Below are positions 57,935-64,000 of a stretch of 64,000 bases of DNA, in pieces. The position numbers and the translations under genes were made by a program. A model generated the notes under the pieces. That model ran no database searches. It was not told the origin of the DNA and saw nothing but the letters and a program-made list of their open reading frames with translations. The stretch covers positions 56,052,206 to 56,116,205 of the forward strand of contig CM067367.1 of assembly GCA_034401795.1 (NCBI GenBank), written 5' to 3'. This DNA is from Chaetoderma sp. LZ-2023a (Eukaryota > Mollusca > Caudofoveata > Chaetodermatida > Chaetodermatidae). Position 1 is the stretch's first letter. The number at the start of each line of letters is the position of its first letter.

Positions 57935-58085
57935 GCAAATCGCTATGTTCGACGCTTTGACATTTCAAGAGACACACACCGTCGGGGCAGAGCCAATGTA
58001 AATGTCCTCGTGGAGTCCATAATCGCATGGGTGACTGACATACCAAATTTAGTAGAATTCTGTCCAACAGTTCTGGAGGAATGCA
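57935..58085. repeat. Family E repeat unit
   Basis: GACATACCAAATTTAGTAGA and CTGTCCAACAGTTCTGGAGG match the units at 33415-33660. Confidence 0.5.
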
Positions 58086-58228
58086 CGAGCGTACACGCAC
58101 ACACACGTACGCAGGCACCCACGTGCATGCGTCCGCACAGGCACACAATGTATGTACACGCTCACGTACATATGCGCACACATACCTATGCGCACATGCA
58201 TGTATGCGTACATGCACACGCATGTACA

Positions 58229-58288
<60 letters not shown>

Positions 58289-58330
58289 CACACGCACGCA
58301 CACACACACACGAACATATGCACACGCGCA
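58085..58330. repeat. (CA/CG)-rich (GCAC)n microsatellite
   Basis: It includes about 17 perfect CACG/GCAC tetramers at 58226-58300, flanked by degenerate ACACAC and CATGCA. The Thr-His and Arg-Ala-Cys-Val frames across it are artefacts. Confidence 0.93.
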
Positions 58331-58379
58331 CCTCTACGAAAAATCTGGGGATAAACAAGAATTCTGTGGAATTAAATGT

Positions 58380-59110
58380 CTCGCCTGTCTCCTGTTTGTC
58401 AGTGGCATTGACCTTTGACCTTGCGACCTACATGTTATCATGCTGCCAGTATAGGTAACCATGTATTCAGGTTTAGTTCCATTAACAATAACCAATTCTG
58501 AAATATAAATGATTTGCTGAATGCAAAAACCTACGGTTGAAAAAGCAGAGGTCACATAGCAATATTAGAATGGCCTTGACATTTGACCTAATGTCACCAT
58601 CCTGTATCCGTTTAGTATAAGCAACCATGTACCCATGTTGTGTTCCATTAAGGTTAAACAATCCCAAAACATAACATGATAAGATTTGCTAAGCCTAAGA
58701 ACTTAACATTGTAAAATAACAAAGATTTGTAAAGGTCAGAATGACCTTGACCTACGACGTTGTGACGTCAGTGTCAGCATGTTGCTTCCTAACATTAAAG
58801 GTAACAATGCATCCAAGCTTAGTTCCAATAGGATTAACCAATCCTGAAAGATAAGCCCAGAAGTTTTGCTAAATGCAAAAAATATTCAAAAAGGTTTTGT
58901 ATCAAGGTCACTGTGCCCTTGAGCCTTGACCTTGTGACCTCAGTATCATCATGCTGCTTCCTAACAGTATAGGCATCCACATAGCCAAGTTTAGTTGCAA
59001 TAGGATTAACTGATACCGAAATATAAGCCGAGAAGTTTTGCTAAACGTAAAAACTTAACATTGTTGACGCCGTCGTCATCGCCGTCAGAAAGGTGACACA
59101 TAGGTCTCGC
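58380..59110. repeat. Family B internally tandem repeat, copy 2
   Basis: Units of about 170 bases share GGTCACTGTGCCCTTGAGCC-type CCTTGACC blocks, CATCATGCTGCTTCCTAACA and CCAAGTTTAGTTCCAATAGG, then GAAGTTTTGCTAA. Four units are visible. Confidence 0.65.
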
Positions 59111-59181
59111 TTTCTGCTTCGCAGGCAAGACAAAAAGCAGAATCAAATTAGGAAAAGCAACTGTGCAGTGCTACTTGCACA

Positions 59182-59183
<2 letters not shown>

Positions 59184-59260
<77 letters not shown>
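59184..59260. repeat. (AT)n microsatellite, left part
   Basis: About 38 AT units, contiguous with 60779-60846 if the intervening hAT-like element is removed. Confidence 0.95.
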
Positions 59261-59263
<3 letters not shown>

Positions 59264-60778
59264 GGTTGCACGATTTTTCGATTAATCGCGATTATATAAT
59301 TCAAAATGATCGTGGACGATTATAAAATGAAATAATCGTATAATCGCCATGTTGAAATTTTTGTCACGGCACTTTTACGCTTGTGAAACTCTGCTCGCGT
59401 TACCAAGCATGGAAACAAACATCCGGCTATCAGCCGAATGTGTGAATGATTAAATAAACTAAATAAATAAATAACTAATTTGTTTGTATTGACTCAGGAT
59501 TAGTTTTAGATGAATAAAGATTGTTCACTTGGTCGCTATTTGTCATTGTTGTTGTAATCACACACGCTTATCACGCGTTCCCCATTCTCTGAATAGTTAT
59601 GCGCTAACGGTTTTCCCAAAAAAAGAACTGATACCACGGAAATTCAATGCATTTTCTCACGTAAAAATTCTCACCGCCTACGCCTATGTTTAATGTATAC
59701 CTCAAAACATCCCCAGGGAAGTGAAATTATTTGATTTGAGCGCCTAAATATTGCGTATCCTTTAATAAAGGTCGTTTATTACATCAAAATTAATCCACAA
59801 TTTGATATAAAATGGCGTCACGAATAAAATACAAATCACATGATTCGCCTCAAATTGAAGTTTATTTTAGAGCGAGTACTCGGATATAAATATTCTGGAA
59901 TCGGGGACTCGGGAATTTCTATATATTATCATTGCTCGATAGGAACCGAGTATTATACTGATCTGAATAACAGATACCAGTTTGATAAATTCCCGTTAGC
60001 GTATAATATCTCGCGAGAACACGCCGCCTCCCATCGCAAAAAATCCACTGGCTCTCCAACTTAAGAAGCCGGCTATATTGTCATTCGTAATAATTCAATT
60101 TGGATCATTTAATGTTGATCGGCATTACAAAATTGATGCACATTTTCTCCCGTACTTGTTTGGTACATAAATTTGGCCTTGCAATATATTTATAAGGAAG
60201 CTATTTAATCACGCCAAGACTGTTTTAAGCGCATTTTAACTACAAAAGTGTGGAATAAACTTTATTATATCTTGAACATACGTAGCCTACTATTAGTATT
60301 AATGTAATAGGTGGTCGAGATTTACAAATCCGAGGCCTGTATTGACTTCTAGAGGGGCCGGAAATGTATCTTAAGTCGACACACCCTGTGACACGATTGT
60401 TATTATTATACACACGGGTGGGCTTCTAATACAGTTTTGCCGTTTTGAAACTGCTAAGAAATCATTGGAGCTCATATGTCAAAGTTAGGGGGTGGACTTC
60501 TATTAGAGCATAGGCTACAATTAAACGAAATACGTTAGCTTCCGTTTTCCATCTAGAAAAATCTTGATACATTCCTTTGTTTGCAATCAGCAACTGGCGT
60601 ATTCTGTCCATGTATGTATACCCATGTGCCTAACCCATAATCTTACAATCTGCAGTAGCATAATACCGTCCTCTAAGCAGCATTGACGTAGTTAATATAG
60701 TTCATGATTAATCGTATGATCGCGATTATTTTTCTTAAATGATCGCGATTATGAAAAGTGAATAATCGTGCAACCCTA
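59261..60778. mobile_element. hAT-like non-autonomous transposon in an (AT)n tract
   Basis: The ends are TAGGGTTGCACGATTTTTCG and, inward from the right, TAGGGTTGCACGATTATTCA, with AATCGCGAT motifs near both. ATATATAT flanks each side, consistent with an 8-bp duplication but not testable inside an AT repeat. It is 1518 bp with no transposase frame. Confidence 0.8.
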
Positions 60779-61067
<289 letters not shown>

Positions 61068-61385
61068 ATATACATACACTAGTGTTCAAAAGTTTGGAAT
61101 CACTAAGAAATTTTTAAGTCCCATAAACAAATTGATAACTTTATTATCAGGTTATCATAAAATTAATATAAAATGTAGTCAATACATCAACAAAGCATCA
61201 TCATTAACATTTCTGTTTAAAGTAACAGTTCTATACTTCAAATTTTCTCTTTTTCAAAAAATCCCCCATGTGCAGCAATGACAGCTTTGCATATCATAGG
61301 CATTCTATCAATCAGTTTCTCTAGATAATTAGGTGTAATTTTGTGCCATGCTTCTTGTAACACTTCCCAAAGGTGTGCAGGGTCT

Positions 61386-62865
61386 AAAATAAGGAGAGTC
61401 AATTTGATCTAACAAAAAATCGGAAGTTGACTAACCTGACGGGGGGGCCCGGGGGGCCCTCACCCGGAAAATTTTTAAATCTAGTTGCTCTCAGAGGCCA
61501 TCTCCTGCATTTCTGGAGAAAAATATAGGTTTTCGGTTGGCTGTGAAATTGTTCTATTTTTACCCATTTTGTCCTGAAAAAGTCAAATAGACGAAGACAT
61601 TTTCATGAGAAAATGAATAAAGATAGAACAATTTCATAGTCAACTGTAGGACCCAGAAAATGAGGACTTAACCACTTATACTCGGTCCTCCATTTAGCAA
61701 GGGTTGCCCCTTTGGGCACTTTTTGCTCAGATGCCATTTTAGCAACACATCAACTGCTGTCACAGTCATGTACAATTAAATTTAAAAATTTTTTCACTTT
61801 AGAACACATTAGTCAAAGAAGGCTTGTGATAGTTTTCCTGATAAATGTTCACTTGCAGGTCGAGATTATTTTTGAAATTTTCCATTGAAATGGCTTATTC
61901 AGTAACTGAGACAGTCATTCCTGTGGTAAATTTTCAAAAATAATCTCTTGACCTGCAAATGGCCATTAACTATTTTTAATTAAAAATTTTAGGCAAATTC
62001 GACCATTAAATGGTTAATTGTAGAACGCGAATATAATGGTAACGCGCGTGTTGTCAAGTGTCTTCTACAGCGCGATTATTTATGAACTTGCTTTCTTCAC
62101 TTCTATTGTGAGAAAACTCGCCCGCTATTTCATTGGTTTTCTATATACAGCTACCAAGGAAATCGCGAGGAAGAATTAGCTTCTTCAGTATCGAAGGCGT
62201 GAAAGAACGCGTCTCAAACTTCTGTGAAAATCTCTCACGTAATGTCATTGGATTTTCTAGATATAATTATGTCCAACAACCAATGAAATTGCGAGACCAA
62301 ATTCTCTTCTCATGACAGAAGGTGTGTAAGAACACATCACTAACAATTGCGCAGTGGCAGATTTTGTAGATCCGCCATTGCTAATTTTTCATCGACTCGA
62401 TCATTTTCAGACTAGCGAAATGACAAGATTTTGAGTGGTATCATTTATCAGATGTTCTATGCAATTTTATCTGTCATTTATTCGCCGTATGACTTAATTT
62501 TCAAGTCACTCACAGTCTATATCCCTCATTAGAAATCAGAAAATTCGCCAGTATAAAGGGTTTACACTATTCCCGGGACAATTAGCTATTGTAAGACCAC
62601 CCTCTAGGATGAATTTGCCGGTATGACGCGTTTTGACAGATCACGAATACTGGTAACCAAGGTGAATATCGTTTTCACTTAGAAATGTGCAAATGACGCA
62701 CAAACGCGCGCTCGATCGATCTATCGTATTTGAGTGCGATACCAACATTGTTCACTTGTTCTCTTTTTCCAAAATTTGCATATTTTCCCCAAAATTCATG
62801 TTCAGTAAAAGATTTTTACCCAATCCAGATTTGATCGGACATGACCGATGTCCGACCATTACTTC
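61386..62865. other. About 1.5 kb inserted between the two parts of the Tc1 relic
   Basis: The sequence is AT-rich and non-coding. It contains a G/C run GACGGGGGGGCCCGGGGGGC at about 61439 and one P1 hairpin. Neither terminal repeats nor a target duplication were resolved. Confidence 0.6.
61835..62015. repeat. P1 hairpin repeat
   Basis: AATGTTCACTTGCAGGTCGA faces TTGACCTGCAAATGGCCATT around ATGGCTTATTCAGTAACTGA. It lies inside the insertion in the Tc1 relic. Confidence 0.75.
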
Positions 62866-64000
62866 ATACCCTGGGTGTGTCTGACTTGTAGGAGACTTTG
62901 CACAGACCTTGCGATCAAGCTGTTCCCAGAGAAGCTCGATGGGGTTTAGGTCAGGTGATTGAGCTGGCCAGTCCATCAGTGACAGTACTCCTGCTGCCTG
63001 CTTCTTCTGCAAATAGCTTTTACACAGCTTTGAAGTGTGCTTTGGGTCATTGTCTTGCTGCATGACGAAATTGGCACCAATCAAGTGTTGTCCACAGGGG
63101 ATGGGATGTCGTTGTAAAATAGAATGGCAACCTTGCTGGTTCAGTATACCTTGCACTCTGTGTAAATCTCCAACTGTGCCAGCACCAAAGCAGCCCCATA
63201 TCATTACATTTCCTCCACCATGCTTCACAGATGGTGTCAAGCACTCATCCAGCATCCTTTCATTGGTTCTTCGTCTCACAATGTTCTTCTGTTTGACCCA
63301 AACACCTCAAATTAGACTCATCTGTCCATAATACTCTCTTCCACTCACCTATTGTCCAAACCGTATGCTTCTTGGCCCATTTCAACCTTTTCGTCTTGTT
63401 TGCTGGCTTCAGAAGTGTTTTTTTCTTTGCCACTCTGCCCATAAGGCCAGCATCTCGGAGTCTTCTTTTTACTGTGGCAGATGAAACTGATGTCTTACGT
63501 GTACTGTTCAATGAAGCCGCTAGCTGAGGACCAGTGAGGCGTCTGTTTCGCAAACTAGAGACCCTGATGTACTTGTCTTCCTGTGCACTTGTGCATCTTG
63601 GCCTATCACTTCTTTTTCGGTCGTGATTTGATCCAGTTTCTTCTCTTCTTTAAGACAATAATGTACACCTTTGTATGAAACCTTCAGCTTTTTGACAATC
63701 TCACGTATTGAGTAACCTTCATCTCTTAAAATGACAATAGACTGGCGCGTTTCTAGAGAAAGTTGTTTCCTCTTGGCCATTTTGATCAATAATCAGAGTG
63801 TACCAGCTACAAATGACTGAAATAAGACACTAAAGTGCCATTTATACTCGTGGCAGTAATGTACATTTCTAGCACCCTCATGCTTCAGTGGTTTTCAATA
63901 TGAGTATGCATTACACTATCTGTCAGACACACATTTGAAAAGTGTTACAAGAAGCATGACACGAAATTAACCTGATTATCTAGAAAAACTGACTGCTAGA

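Larger units (their letters stand above)
61240..63789 (-). pseudogene. Tc1 transposase pseudogene split by an insertion
   Basis: From 63789 the minus strand reads an N-terminal helix-turn-helix (RKQLSLETRQSIVILRDEGY, SIREIVKKLKVSYKGVHYCL). After a frameshift, 63260-63553 gives NRRLTGPQLAASLNSTRKTS and WKRVLWTDES (first Asp). The 62880-63279 piece gives [29 protein letters not shown] (second Asp) and [18 protein letters not shown] (Glu). The C-terminus, HLWEVLQEAWHKI-like and then MPMICKAVIAAHGG, is found at about 61240-61385. Frameshifts and the insertion abolish function. Confidence 0.87.
61077..64000 (-). mobile_element. Tc1-like transposon, interrupted, right end outside window
   Basis: The left end CACTAGTGTTCAAAAGTTTG follows a TA at the edge of the microsatellite. 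The C-terminal coding end (61240-61385) and the remaining transposase (62880-63789) belong together, separated by about 1.5 kb of unrelated DNA. The matching right terminus does not appear before 64000. Confidence 0.82.

Noticed and set aside
57911-58458. Thr-His-Ala and Arg-Ala-Cys-Val repeat frames
   Set aside because: Translation of the (GCAC)n microsatellite on both strands.
59840-60064. 74-residue plus frame
   Set aside because: It lies inside the hAT-like element, has no recognisable motif, and is compatible with chance.

Overview
The window is metazoan nuclear DNA: spliced GT-AG exons, long introns, dense transposons, palindromic repeats and microsatellites. The repeat repertoire (families ending in CCAGGTGAGCTAA, hairpin MITEs, Tc1, DIRS and Penelope relics) looks like a marine invertebrate, most likely a mollusc. 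That placement is inference from repeat style, not from a marker gene.

The one host gene I can reconstruct lies on the minus strand from 57705 down to 22503. It is an invertebrate SAMHD1 orthologue, a dNTP triphosphohydrolase of the HD-domain superfamily. Thirteen exons join in phase through canonical GT-AG introns to give 493 codons plus a stop. They cover the whole HD catalytic core and the C-terminal regulatory tail, including a CDK-type TPxK site. The 5' exons (start codon, and a SAM domain if the gene has one) were not found and probably lie beyond 64000. About 33.7 kb of its 35 kb span is intron, filled with mobile DNA.

Left of the gene (1-22.5 kb) there is the 3' end of a Cys-rich uncharacterised metazoan protein gene (about 568-1050, plus). 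It is followed by a decayed Tc1 element (2937-4204), two ~1.2-1.7 kb non-coding repeats of one family, a decayed DIRS-type tyrosine-recombinase retrotransposon with inverted terminal repeats (8.6-13.07 kb), an intact Tc1/mariner element (14631-16287) and a non-LTR reverse transcriptase relic (17.5-18.9 kb).

Inside the introns there is a second, same-length and inverted copy of the intact Tc1 (25308-26964), a 60-bp minisatellite and a ~1.4 kb diverged palindrome with exon-like arms. There are also three hAT-like insertions in the window (one with a perfect 8-bp target duplication, one containing another transposon; the third is right of the gene), a Penelope-like GIY-YIG tail folded into an inverted repeat, and a 45-bp minisatellite interrupted by a TIR element. 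Right of the gene (57.7-64 kb) are long AT and TCTA microsatellites and a fourth Tc1 relic, itself interrupted, that runs off the window.

A short hairpin-forming repeat (called P1 here), built on TGACTGGCTCG / CGAGCCAGTCA, occurs at least 23 times. A second palindromic family (P2) built on TTGAATATTTTGAAAC recurs about as often. These two families are the least explained structures in the window.
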